DNA from: Sipunculus nudus
Lineage: Eukaryota > Annelida > Sipuncula > Golfingiida > Sipunculidae
Reading direction: 5' to 3'
NCBI GenBank assembly: GCA_026874595.1
Contig: CM049318.1
Coordinates: 1,625,241-1,689,240, forward strand
DNA length: 64,000 bases
In this document: positions 37,801 to 51,300 of the stretch, piece by piece
Position numbering within the stretch: the first letter of the stretch is position 1
Layout of the letters: the number at the start of each line of letters is the position of its first letter
The notes under the pieces: model-generated
Database searches by the model: none
Told to the model about the DNA's origin: nothing
The model's input: the letters and a program-made list of their open reading frames with translations, nothing else
Program-made: the position numbers and the translations under genes

Positions 37801-40800
37801 GTAGATAAGTTATATTCGAAGTTGTAAATTTGTAGATGTGCCCCTTGTTTATTAAAATGGTTAGGGTTAGAAGATCCAAGACTGAGTGTGGAACGAACGA
37901 TTGATTCAATATAAATTTATTAGAAACCAAGTGAAAGAACATACCAATATATTAGTTACAAAACACCATTATATGTGACTTCACAAGATGACAGTGTGCA
38001 ACCGATTTTGGTATAAGAACATACTTAATGAATCTCTGACTCGTAATTCTCCTAGCGTATAACCACCTCGGCAATACATATTTGATTTTAAGGAATACAT
38101 GGTGTGTGCAATATAGGAGTCAGGCTTGCCATTAAACAGATCAGTCTGAAGTCGTGCACCGTACGTCCCCTGAACCTGGTACGTATATTTAGGGTTTTTG
38201 TGTAGGGCCTCGTAAAATCTCGGTATAAATCACGTGATCACTCAAGCATGCCGTGTCAAACAGGATATTACTGTTTTGAGAAGGCAGTAGTCTCGTCTGG
38301 CCACGAACCAGGTCAAACAGACCATGCAGGTGGTACCATGGTAACCACATATTTTACTAGTGGTCCATTTCATCATATTCTATAAGTGTTCCATTTCATC
38401 CGAAATTGACACAGTACCCACATGTCGGTTTCTTCATGTTTCTATGACACATGCATTCCCGCGCTGACATGTGTCATCTTTTCTTTACCACGTGTCAAAG
38501 AAATCATGGTTGAAATGGCATCAAAATGCATTTCTAAACCTTATTTATCCTTTCTTAATGTCAAAGTAAAAAGAGGCTTGTCAAATCTAGCGGTGAAGTG
38601 CAAACTATAATACGGCAATGCCCCTAACAAGGCCTCCGAGCCTAACGTTTTATTGACTTGTTCCGAATCGTTCCAGTTCTAAACAAATCCACTGTACGAG
38701 TTCCTTGTTATCTGACATGACCCTCCACGAGTGATCACAAAAATTAATTCCTTTTTTGAATGAGTATCTGAAAGTATCCAACAGAAAGAAAATAAACTGA
38801 TTCTGCAAATTACATGCCCCTAAATATTGCCAGAAATGTTTTTTACGGTTAATTACTTTTTCACTTGCGTTCATATATTCGCAACAGACAAATGTGCAGA
38901 CGGACAAATAAAGAATAAGCAAAGCATTTTCTTGATGGAAGAAAGTATTTAATGAAATGACATATTATATAAACTAACCGCATTTTAGTTACTGAGCATT
39001 GACTCAAAAAAAGCATAACGTCGTCAATCCGAGCTCCCGTGGTTCATCTGTTTGGCTAACCAAGAACATGAGGTTTGACCATTGGACATGGACTGTAATT
39101 ATACATGTACGTGAAACCATCATATCAACAACAGCATCATTATCAGGTAAAGTGAGGTGGCTGAGTCCATACCATGCGTGGCCGAGTGCAAGTCGAAATA
39201 CTTAAGGCTCGATTTTAAGGTTATTTTACACGTGCTTTTTTCACTTGAACTTTTAATTAAATTAAGTTCCCGGTGCAGAGCTAAGGCTTGGTATAGAATC
39301 ATTGATTTCTGCTGGACTTGAGATGCACTCAGCCTGATATCTGTAGCCCTTTCCTACGCGTCCGAGTCCAGAACTGTCGCATCCATTTCCGAGTACGATT
39401 CAGGTCCTACGTCACTGCTGTGTAATATTTAGGAACATATAGCCTATGTAAAAGAGAGGGCAGATCCCTCTCACTTTTGACTGAATTAACAATTTTTCGG
39501 GGTGTTGTGGCAAAATTTGGCTAAGCTTGATTAAGATTAATATTGAAGTGTGGTTTATTTTTACACAACAAAAATCACCAATTAACATGAACGTCGCGCA
39601 CTTTTCCGCTACATTGACACATTCACGCCTAGACAATCAAGCGAGGCTGATTCTTTACATGGCTTTAGGTGGGTCACATTAAGTGAAATTAATCATTTTG
39701 ACAGCTAACATTGAAGAAATATTACCTGAGAACATTCCAAGTATGCTTCTTTAGGTCTAGATGTTAACAATAGGTATTCAAAGAATTTTTCCAATTTTAA
39801 CACATATTTTATACTGGTATTGATTTATGCACAATCTAAAGCCTGAGACCTTCAAAACGGGCATCAAAGTTAAAAAGTTATGGCGAAGGGCTAGTGCTCC
39901 CAAGATGTATGACTAAACTAGGGACCCATGGGTCTCGACGCTTAGCTGAATTTATCTATAAGGATATTTTATGAGCTTTTTAAAAATGTGGTTCCTGTGA
40001 CCTTTACACTTGAACTTGTGACCAAAAAATCTGAGAACTTACTCCCCTTGAACATAAACCGTTTGATTTTCATAACAACTTTTTGAAAAAAAGTGGTTCC
40101 AATGACCTTTTTCTCTAACCACATAACCTCAAAATCTACAGATTTGTTCCACTTTTGGAAGGTAAGCCGTATTTTAGATGGAAGGTTTGGAATGAAAAAT
40201 TTTATTGACATAGCATCTACAATATTTTTAAAGATGTGGGTCCTTTGACCTCACTTTTGAATTCGGGACGCCATAATCGAAAAGAATATTCCAATATTAG
40301 CAGGTGAGCAATATCAGGAATATAGAAGGTTTGTGATGAAAAGTTTGGCTTAAAATGCATCCACAATCTTATTAAAGAAATGGCTCCTGTGACCTTGAAC
40401 TTTGACCTCATGACCCAAAAATTGAGAGAGTTCTTACTTTGTGGTGTGCCATATATGTCAACTCTGAAACCAAACTCTAAAACCAAATTGGAGTTAACAT
40501 CCGGAAACAAATTTGTGGATGGAAAGCCGGGACAGACAGACAGTCGAGCAGACGGAGGGACAGGGTGATTATTGTAGGGCATCCGCTTATGATCATTAAA
40601 CACACCCGATTTCGGGATACTAGATGAAACCACAGCAAAGAAACTAACATTATTGCTGGTATTTCATGGTCTAAAAAATAGATTTTTTTCGGGAACTGAC
40701 AAAACTAGTCATGGTCAATGTTTAGGCCAAGATTTATGACAATCCATGCTTACAAGCCCCATAGTTCGGAGGATACAGTTCACAGTGACCTAATTTCAGA

Positions 40801-42066
40801 TTTTTTATTGACCTCCATAGATGTTAACTTAGAAGCTTCTCAGGTCAGCGGTTACGATTTGTACCTTGCTAACCGGCGGCCGGATGGACGACGTACAAAG
40901 CACCATTCCTATACCTCATTTGACTTTCAGTCAGCTTATCTAAAAGAGCACGGAGGCCGGAATCAACAAACGTAGGGTTGTAAAAAAATCCCCCCTCCCC
41001 GAAGTTGGACGCCACTTAATATTTAGAATACTGTGTCCTGTTTGTTCTGAAGTTGGACGCATCTTAGTATTTGGGAAACTGTGTCCCGTTTGTTAGGAAG
41101 TTGGACGCCACTTAGGATACTGTGTCCGTTTTTTTCCGAAGTTGGACGCCAACTAGTATTAAGAATACTGTGTACTGTTTATTCTATAGTTGGACGCCAT
41201 GCACTTAGTATTTGGAATACTGTGTCCTGTTTATTCTGAAATTGGACGCCACTCAGTATTTAGGATACTGTGTCCTGTTTCTTCTGCGCTGAGACCCCTG
41301 ACCAAGGTCTGAACAGAAAGACCAACCCCTATGTTTACCGCGCACTTGGCTACTCCTGTGGATGGTGACCCTGTAACAGTTATGTAGGTTTGTGTGATAT
41401 TTGCTCCAGCGAGGTTTAAAAACGAATAGAAAAGGTTTGTCAGAAAAATCATTTTGCATGTATTTTCTTTTCACTGTATTTTCAGTTGTACTGAAACATG
41501 CGACTTATCCTGATACATAAAATATACTTCCTGTCTCAATGTTAACCACATATAAAGAACTACTTATATTTTCGTCTTCTTTAACAGCTGTGAAGCTTCA
41601 TTATAGAATACGGTGACTTTGCTTTCATCTGGATAATTCGGTAATCATGAATTTTAAGAAAGCTACATGCCCTTATATGCGCCTAGTTTACCTGATGTGT
41701 TTAATTCATATATATGTGGTTATAAACACAGTGATTATGTAAATATAAAACGGCTTCTAATGAACAACTCATTTCGATGAGGTCACGTGATTTTTTAGGA
41801 ACCCATCTTCGCTGTTAGGAAACACATGCACTCCTCATTCGTATATTTGTTCACTGATTTGCCTCAAAACTTATTCTGAAAGTGAATTGATTTGTTTTCA
41901 CACCATTGTTACTATTAGAGTACATCCGGCATTGTCATCACTCGACAGACCGTAAGACTATCTTATGGTATACTTGATACCTGATTTATATGAAATTAAT
42001 TATCGGCCCAAAGTAAAGCATAACATATATCAAGGTCTGATACCTGCCATGCAGTTGGTTACTCAT

Positions 42067-42138
<72 letters not shown>

Positions 42139-42273
42139 GAACCACAAACATTACAGACACTAAGAGGACAGACATTTTGCCCTCATTGGAGAGGTTATAG
42201 CTTTCAGGCGACTGCCAGTAAGTGGCCGTATATGGAGGTGCCCTTAATACAGAGGTACCCGTAATGAGAGGTT

Positions 42274-42354
<81 letters not shown>

Positions 42355-45300
42355 CATGTTCGTACAATTGATTTCATTTAAATTTAATCTAGAGTAGAAT
42401 GACCTACGAGTCAGTGTATATATAGATGAACATAAATGGAGGCGAGAAGGCTACCCTGTTATTAGAGGTTTTCGGCTAAAAGTTCAGCATTGGTTGTCTC
42501 CAATCCAGTTGTTCATCGAATCAGTAGTCCGACACGCCTGAGGCGCTGACGGGTGTAGGTCATGGACCTAACCTTTAAAAAATGTGCCACAGGTCATACA
42601 AAAATAAATCATATGAAAAAAAAATTACTGTCAGTACAGGGAGAAATAATATGGATAGGTCTGGTGGGCAGACACGTTACACATTGTCTTTTTTACATTT
42701 CTTAGGTACTGTGCATTTTTGTCGCATTTTTTTCTTTTTCGTATTTTATGGAGCTTGTATTTTATGGAGGTTATGTTTCCCCAACGTCTGTTTTCTTGTC
42801 TGTGTTAAAAAGATAAAAAGTAACAGATGTTATCAAATAAACCATTTGGAAGGTTGTCTATGATCCGAAAGATGCATGGTTGGTTCGGTTAAATGTAGGC
42901 TTATCCAATGTCGAAAAAAAGGATTTTTGATGTTGTTCATCTGTATCGACAGGAGAAAATTGTTGGTGACACATGGTACTGTTAGGAACTAAATTGTTCT
43001 TCTTAAAACGTTGAACAACCATAGTTCATTCTTCATCTCTATTAAAGAATTGCACGGGCAAGTGCATAAACAAATACATCAGGTGTTTTCAAGTCGATAT
43101 CTTCTACACAGAATATAAAGCCATTTTCCATACTTCTTCACATAACCTGTAGTTTGGTCTCCCAGTCATGTTTACATTACAGTTTCTGCCCATCAGGCCT
43201 TATTCTGTAGCCCATTGTTGTACTTCTCTCCATCCTGACTTATTCCCCTAGCAATATCTGGTATTTCTGTCCATAATATCCAATTCTATGATACACTGTA
43301 ACTTTTCTGTCTTTCAAGCATATTTCCTTAAACACTGACATTTCTCTCCATAAAACCTAATAAATAACATGCTGTGCTATATCTGTCCATCTGGACTTGT
43401 TATATAGAAATTTGTGGTATTTCTATGACACACTGTAGCATATCTGTCCATCAAGCATATTTCTGTCATTAGACTTTATATATTGTACCGCCGTGTAGTA
43501 CATGTCTGTATCTGACTTAGTCCTCTGCATGGGGTATTTTAATATTTCCCTTCATCCGTTCTTTTCCTGCGTAGATGTGTATATTTTCTGTGTATTTCTT
43601 GTAATTAACATTTATTAAAACATTGCTTATAACGTAGGCGCTGTTGAACAATTTGGTAGTAATTTGAAACAGACTTTAATTTTAGGAAATTGTTGAGGAT
43701 ATGCCTACTTATATGACCCATTTCTGTTGATATAATGGCAAAACCTGTCAGCATTTCCAAATTCCCTGGAATCTCTTTCATTAGACATGTAGGTTATTAT
43801 GACATTTCGCAAGAACAATTATCTTTATAGTTTTTTTTAATTTGGTTGATGACACATAATTCTGTAGAACTTCGTGGTATAATTCTTCATTATAGTTCAG
43901 GTTAGTATTTTTCATTAGATATAAAAGGGTTCTTAAAACCTATAGCAAGAACTAACAAGTTTTACGTTAAACACAGCAGAGTTTATCTGTGAAGAAATGT
44001 AAAATATGTGATTGTTTCTCAGGATTCATTTATTCTTTTTTTACCCATGACCCATTTTCCGACATACGGTTCTTTTAAAAAGACAGGTTGAAATTATGAC
44101 ACAGATATGTGGCCAGATAACATCTTCGGTGTGTGTAAATACAGCATTTATATAGATGACATAGCGATTTATACATGGCAGATAAAATCATAGGTTATTA
44201 AGGCCATGTTAATGTGACAGTTAAGTTAACGGTCCGACACGAAACAGAGTAACTACAAGCAACCATGCACGGACGCTATCCAGAGCGAAACGGCATGCTT
44301 ATTTGCAGAGCTTGTAATTATGACATATACCGTGGCCTACATAATGACAGACAAATCACAACAAAATCTTTGCATACCGATATGGCAGATCTCATTGACA
44401 CAAGGATCATGCTATTTTACTATCTCAGCAAAATCCTAACGTGGACGGTGGGCTTCCTCATGTATTTACTCCCTAAGCTCTGTGAATATATATTTATATA
44501 TAATCGGTGTAATCGGTATAATTATCTGAAAAATGTGTACTTAATGGTATTGTAAATTCAGGGGCTATAAAGCCCAAAACGTAAGCAAGGGTATGACGGC
44601 CCAGGGTACATCTGAGATGCAAAAGAAAAACTGCCGTAGCCGTCAAGTCTATGCATTAGAAAAGAGAAGGATAGTTGCCAGTAGTAGAGAAGAATATACA
44701 GCAGACAATGAAGAAACCTGGTAATACTGGACATGAAGAACCTTGCTAAAAGCTTAGAGGGGACGTGGCAGTTTTGTTAAAAGGGACATACATATTTTTC
44801 CCGACATGTTGTAAACTTCTATTACTATCAGTCAAAAAAATCTGTGAACGTTTGAAACTCCTTCGGTTGGCCTCTGTCCTTTTCCGCGGATCGGGTATTT
44901 GTGACGTCACTGCCATTTCTTAGAGCAACAGAGAGAGAGAGCCCATACATGCATTCGAACTTAAGCCGGGTTATTCGAGTGGTTAATCGCTCGGTGGTCT
45001 CCGCTTGCGACTAGATTTGATCCTCGGTTAAGAGAGTGATTGCTTAGTAAGCGCTCGTCAAAGGTCGGTGGTTTTCTCCGCGTAATTCGGTTTCCTCCAT
45101 TCCTGTACCAAAGGATACAGAACGCTTAAATCCGAGCCGTAGCGAGCACTTTGTAATAGTTTTTATAACTAGTTGTAAAATTCAAGTAACATAAAATGAA
45201 CATGTCTAATGTATTGAATGTCTACAAGAAACCAAAAAGAACTGACTACAGTTGGTTAGTATTACCGTCTGGTTGGTTTAATCATTATTTGACTTCAGCT

Positions 45301-48300
45301 GGCTTTTATATATGTGGGGTCGATTTGGTCATTATTTAAAAAAAGCTGGGTTATATAACCATGGAACTGATTAAATCATTATTTTTATTTTAACTGGGTT
45401 ATATAACCGTGGGATCGAATGAATCATTATTTGCCTTAAGCTGGGTTATATAACCGTAAATTGATTTATTTATTAATTCACTTTAGATGGATGTTATAAC
45501 CGTTGGGTTGATTTAGTCATAATTTCACTTCAGCTTGGTTATTTATAAAGTGTGGTTGATTCAACCATTAAAGTAGAATTGTCTGAAAGACCACCCGCGG
45601 GTGAACCGAATACCTTCACATTGGTTACAACTGCCTGTCCAACGAGACGTCCTGCAGGTAAATTAAGTCCTGTATTTTGTATAAGATGTTAATTAAGGGC
45701 CAAGCTCTTACTTTTAAAAACATAGTGACAGATTAAGTGGAAGGGGTTTTTGTTGCGCTGGTTGTAGTGATGATCGATGATGGTGACTGTATTTTTTTTA
45801 ATTACACTTGTTTGATGTGTTTAGGGGAATGTTTATTTCTTAAAGATGACGTTCTTGATTATCTTTAAATTGAATTTAAACTAAACGAGACGTGAATATT
45901 ACGTTAGGCGGCACGCCCAATAAAGGCGCTTTACTAAAAGATGAGTAAATATATGACAAATATTCTCATTCACTATAGCTACCGGGCGGGGCTTAGAAGG
46001 GATCGTTAGTGAGAGTAGATGTTGAACATTCCCCTAATTACCAACTAGTAAAATTCATAATTGAGTTCGTCTGTGAACAATCATTAACTTAAAGTTTTAA
46101 GCATATGTTAGTTATACTTTTATATATATAAAACCAGGATGCAAGCTGGAACCCGTCCCATGTCACTGCGTACGTTCTTATTATGAGCATTACTTATACC
46201 CGGGAAACCTGTTTTTTAACCATAAACAATAAAGACGTCTGAATAGGAAAGTGCAAGCACCTTCACTTATACAAAATATGAGTGGTTTTAATATCTTTAT
46301 GTGATCTCAGGCCTGTCATAACATCACAATCATGTGCGAACATCAATTTAACCGCTTGAGTGCCCGCGATGACCTCTCTGTGACAAGCCATGTAAAAATT
46401 ATTATTACACCAAGAAAGTTGGCAGGAGGCAGGGTTTCAACAGATGTCTGTTTGCTATTCTGCCCGCTTATGCCTAAATGTAATATAAAAAAATACCGAC
46501 TGATATAATTATATTGAGATATAATTAAGTAGCCATCTTTATTTGGCTTGTCATATTGTTTAGAGTGTTTACATGACACCGTCCAATCAGCCGCCGTCAA
46601 CTCAGACTGGTTTTGCATGGGACCAATAACCTTCCCTGCCATAAGGGGGTCTGATATGTTGTAAAATGTATACTAATTTCTCATATTTTAAAATAATTCT
46701 ATTTCTAAGATGCTGTGTAAGTTTCAATTGAAAGCTGTTTGTTGAAAATTGGTCCATTTGAAGATTGGCCTTTATAATCATTTTCATCCGCGAAATGTAA
46801 CTGATAATAAAAATTTTCCTGGCAAAAATAGGTGAACATGAGGGAATGAAACGGAATATAATTCTAATAAATCTGTGGCTGGTAGTTCATATTTGTATGC
46901 TTGTACATCTGTCTCTATAAGGAACTGCCAGTGGAGGAGAAACGTGATTTCATTGCTGCTCAAGACTGCTAGGTGGGGAAGCTAGTTAGTAGCTGAAGTT
47001 AATGTCTAATTTAGGAGCAAAGAAAAGCACTCTAATGGTGGAGGTATGTTTACAAAGTTTTATAAATATCAGACGAATATTTCACCGCAAAGGAAACCAT
47101 ATGTTAGAGCCGGGAAGAAACTTACAGATCAGAACGTTGACAGTTGTACGTGTCACCGGGAAATCACGCTTTAGATATATAAGTATATCACAAAAACTTG
47201 AGATGTATTTACACACATGGTCCCTGCCTAGCCAGGCGTTACCTCAGAAGTATCAAATCTACTGCGTAAAGTAAAGGGCAGGTTGAATATCTACATGAAT
47301 GCTGTACTATACATTCTTTATAGCCTTATTATCACGTATGGCGGCACGCCCCTCACAGGTCCTTTATTGGCAGATGAGTAAAGCTACGACAAATATCATC
47401 ATGCCTTCACTACAGTTCAGAAAACTGTAAACAATTATGCAACGGTTCAAGTCATGGCCCTCGGGATAAATTAACAACAGTGATGTAGGGCTCGAGTCCG
47501 GACTCCATTCCACACGTTTAGGGACTCGCACTTGAACTTAAAAGCCCTGGACTCGGAGGTAAGGACTGAAGATATCAGGCCGAGTCCATCTTGAATGAAA
47601 CGGAAAAAAACGCTGCCACATGTTTTAAAGACTTATGTACATGAGAGCACTACTGACAGCTTATTAAAATATAATAACACTATAAATACCAAACTTTGAT
47701 TGCATCGGAAGCTAATTAGCCGTTATAATAGAAGCATGTGTTTACTTAGTTCAAAATGTACATGAGAATATGAAATTTCCTTTTAAATTGCTTTCTCATG
47801 ATATTTGTATGAGATTCGTACTTGGACTCGGGTTCCATAGTAATCAGGCTCGAAGAAGGCGGACTTGGACTCGAACGTCAAGGAATCGGACTTTGACTCG
47901 GACTCGAGGGGCCTGGAATCGGACTCGCACTCGGCCACGGATGATGTTGACTCGACAACATCACTGTTTAACAGTTATGACAGATCGGATCATTGGAAAG
48001 GCCTGAGGATGTGTTTAGTTGTCTGATAACAATGATATTATTAATCTCATCCAATTTAATACTTTTCCTTACTAGTCTTTTAGGCTCTTTTCATATTTAT
48101 AGTTGTTATCGACACCAAGGAGACTACCCAAGCAACCAAAATAAGAGTCATTGTTTTGCACATTTTTCCGTCGCCCATTATCCGTGAAAACCATATGTTC
48201 ACGTGTCCGAATAGAATATCATAGGACATAAACCGCAGGGTTCTATGAGTCGGACACTTCTGCAAGCTTTGATTACCTTTAAGGAATTTATCTTTCACGG

Positions 48301-51300
48301 ATATCTGGGAAAACGGGGCGCACCCATAAAGATAAATTCCTTAACAGGTAATCAAAGCCATATTTTTCAATAGAACATCTAAATATGCCAGCTCCCAGCA
48401 TCCCTGTCAAGCATAGGATTGATTTTAAGATTATTACAATCACATGGAAAGCACTGTGTGATCAGGCACATACATACAATACGGAGCTATTGCAACCCTA
48501 TATATTCCGCATATTGGTAGCTACGATCCAACTATTTTAACCGACTTACTGTACCAAGATACCACTATGGGTATGGAAATAGATCCCTCTGTAACTCTTT
48601 ACTAAGTGCAATGAAAGGCCAAACATGCTACACCATTTTTAAATCACATCTTAAGACATATGTAAGAATTGAATAGGACATAGAGGACACAAGACCAAAA
48701 GTCACATTTGTACATTATGTCATGCAAAAAAAAGCTTACAAATGCAGATAAAAATGTTAACTAATTGCATTTTATTCACCGACCCCTCCCAGATGTCCAC
48801 ACGTAATTTAAGCGCTTTCAGTCTTTTTATTATGAGTTATTAGATATGAGCTGTTTTATTAAAATTATAACCTTTAAGATTGCACCTTACTCTTCCTTTA
48901 TGGAATTATCCTTTGCGGACATTTTGCATCGAATTCATTCAGTGACATACCTTTTATCCATAAAATTATTGGTTCTCGGAAAAAAATATGAATGTTTGTA
49001 TGGGGGTGTAATTGGTGTAGGAAATATATGTAATCCATATACCTCAGGCATGTCATGTGTTGTCGCCCAACATTCTCATCAGAGGGGACCCTGTGACGTA
49101 ACCTATCCAATCATAACCAGTTTAAACAATATGGATATTTTTCAGAGGTTTAAACTTGTTAGTTACGTCCAAACGACCATAATAAAGCAAACCCGGTTTA
49201 CCAGTTCCACCGGACAGTGTACCCACGTGGCGTTCAGCATGAAAATATAGATTTTTACAGTTCCTTTGTTAAACAACACAAAAAGGTCACACTTAAGGCT
49301 TGCTACATTGCCATTTTCATCATTTGCCACAGTGGTAACTGAGCCTTCACGTGTCCAATTCCATATCGTATGAAATAAACAAATAGAAAAAAAACCCTCA
49401 TCCAGATTTTTAAACGGTTAGCGTCAACAACTTCCTTTTTAAATTCAACATTACAGCACAAAACGGACGGAACCCGCTTACAGACAATTTGCAGTTGTCG
49501 TATTAATGGGATATTACAAGTTTAGATAGAGAACATATAAAGACAGAAGGGGAGAAAGAACTCAGTATTATCAGGAGCCACTGTCAGCACCTGGAGATAA
49601 GGCACTGTTCTTGTTTTTAAATAAACTATAAAAAGAAAATTTGTTCATTGTAGTCAAAACAATGTCATATCGATTTAGAAGAAATAAGAGGGAATCTGCG
49701 TAAAATAAATTACGTGATACCTGCATGAATGTTACAAGTATAAAAAAATATACGATTTCTAAAAAAATGCAATAATAAAGGCATATGTCAGCATTATAAA
49801 CTTGTTTATTCAGTAAAATGAAAACGAAATCAGTCATGTTCATTACCACACTAAACCAATGACACGGAGAAATATCGGCGTGTATAAATGTCTATACTTT
49901 TTCCTAAAACGAGATTTCTCCTTTCCAAAGCAAAATCAATATTACAATCCCTTCTGTCAGATACATGATGCTTTTTTTCGTTACTTTCAGACTAAATTTG
50001 AATTTCCATTTTGTTTTCAGATATATACCGAAAGTATGGATTCTGGTGAGTATTTTGCTAATCATATATTTTGGAAGATCCCGGAACCCAATACACTTCA
50101 TCAAGTGTTTTGCAATCACAACATGATCTAGATGGAGGCATTTTATTATCGACGATTATTTTGGTCCGTTTTCTTCTTGAAATGAGGAATGATTCTCCTT
50201 CAATTCAATAATATATATTTACATGTATATAAATATATATTATTATTACTCTCATTAATATTATTATTATTTGTTATTATACATAAGTTTTTACAGGCAT
50301 GTGTTTACGTTTATATGTGTCTATGTTGTTTATGTTTATCTCAAGGTAAAATCAAATCATACAAGTGAAAGAGTATGAAAATTGTACCATTTTGTATTTG
50401 CCTATTGTTGTATCCATTCCATACCTTAACGATTAGAATCCTGTTCGTCCTGGAGCGTAAGTAAGTATATGGCACATACCACCTTGACGTTAATAACACA
50501 GTCAGTCTACAGTCCGTTCCATCACCCCTGTCCACCTGTGTTTTCGCCTTTATATTTTGTCAATTCAAAGAAAACTAACTTTTTGTACTCAAGGCAGAAA
50601 GATGGAAATGAGAAATTTAACTATTTTGGGAATAGTTTTACCTACCTCATGTCATTTTCCTGTAAAACATTTTTAGCCATTTTATTAGAAACTGGTCTCT
50701 TTTTTTCTCTTGCCTACCACCAACTTATGAAATAGATAAGACAGAGAACAGTGATGAAATCATATTAAACGTGACGTACAAGGTTACACCGCCAAATTGC
50801 ATCCCTGGGAAATGTGTGAAAGCACCGGGCTAAAGGACAGGACCGGGGTCACTTGGTGCATCCCGCGTAAAATTAAAATGGCAAGTAAGGGGACTGTATT
50901 TGAGGGATGAGCATAAATAATGACCTATTTTATAGAAAAGGTCTGGTTGTTTTAGAACACTTAAATAGAGAGCCAGAGGTCGGCCGACAGAGGGACTGTT
51001 TTTCGTGGCCACAGCATCGGCCGGTGGCGCCACCTGGTGGCGTCGACGTGAACTGCATTATAAATCGAAATCGAGGTACACATGGTAGCATTTTCTGGCC
51101 AAAAAATAGATAGAACGCGAGACTATTGACCGGGAACTGAAACAGGAATGACAAGAATCTCGGTCTGTAAATGAGCAGTATGCGGATATATTAAACATAA
51201 CAAAGAGGGAAAATTAATGTGTCGGTGTTACCACAAGAGACACCCGTGACTACGCAAGCAGTATTCAAGAGCTGTCAACCCTTACTTCGTGAGGCTCGTA

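Noticed and set aside
44265-44555. 96-codon ATG-initiated open frame in intron 2
   Set aside because: No domain, no splice context, and composition like its surroundings.
51019-51045. GC-rich palindrome GGTGGCGCCACCTGGTGGC
   Set aside because: Too short and without paired features to assign a role.
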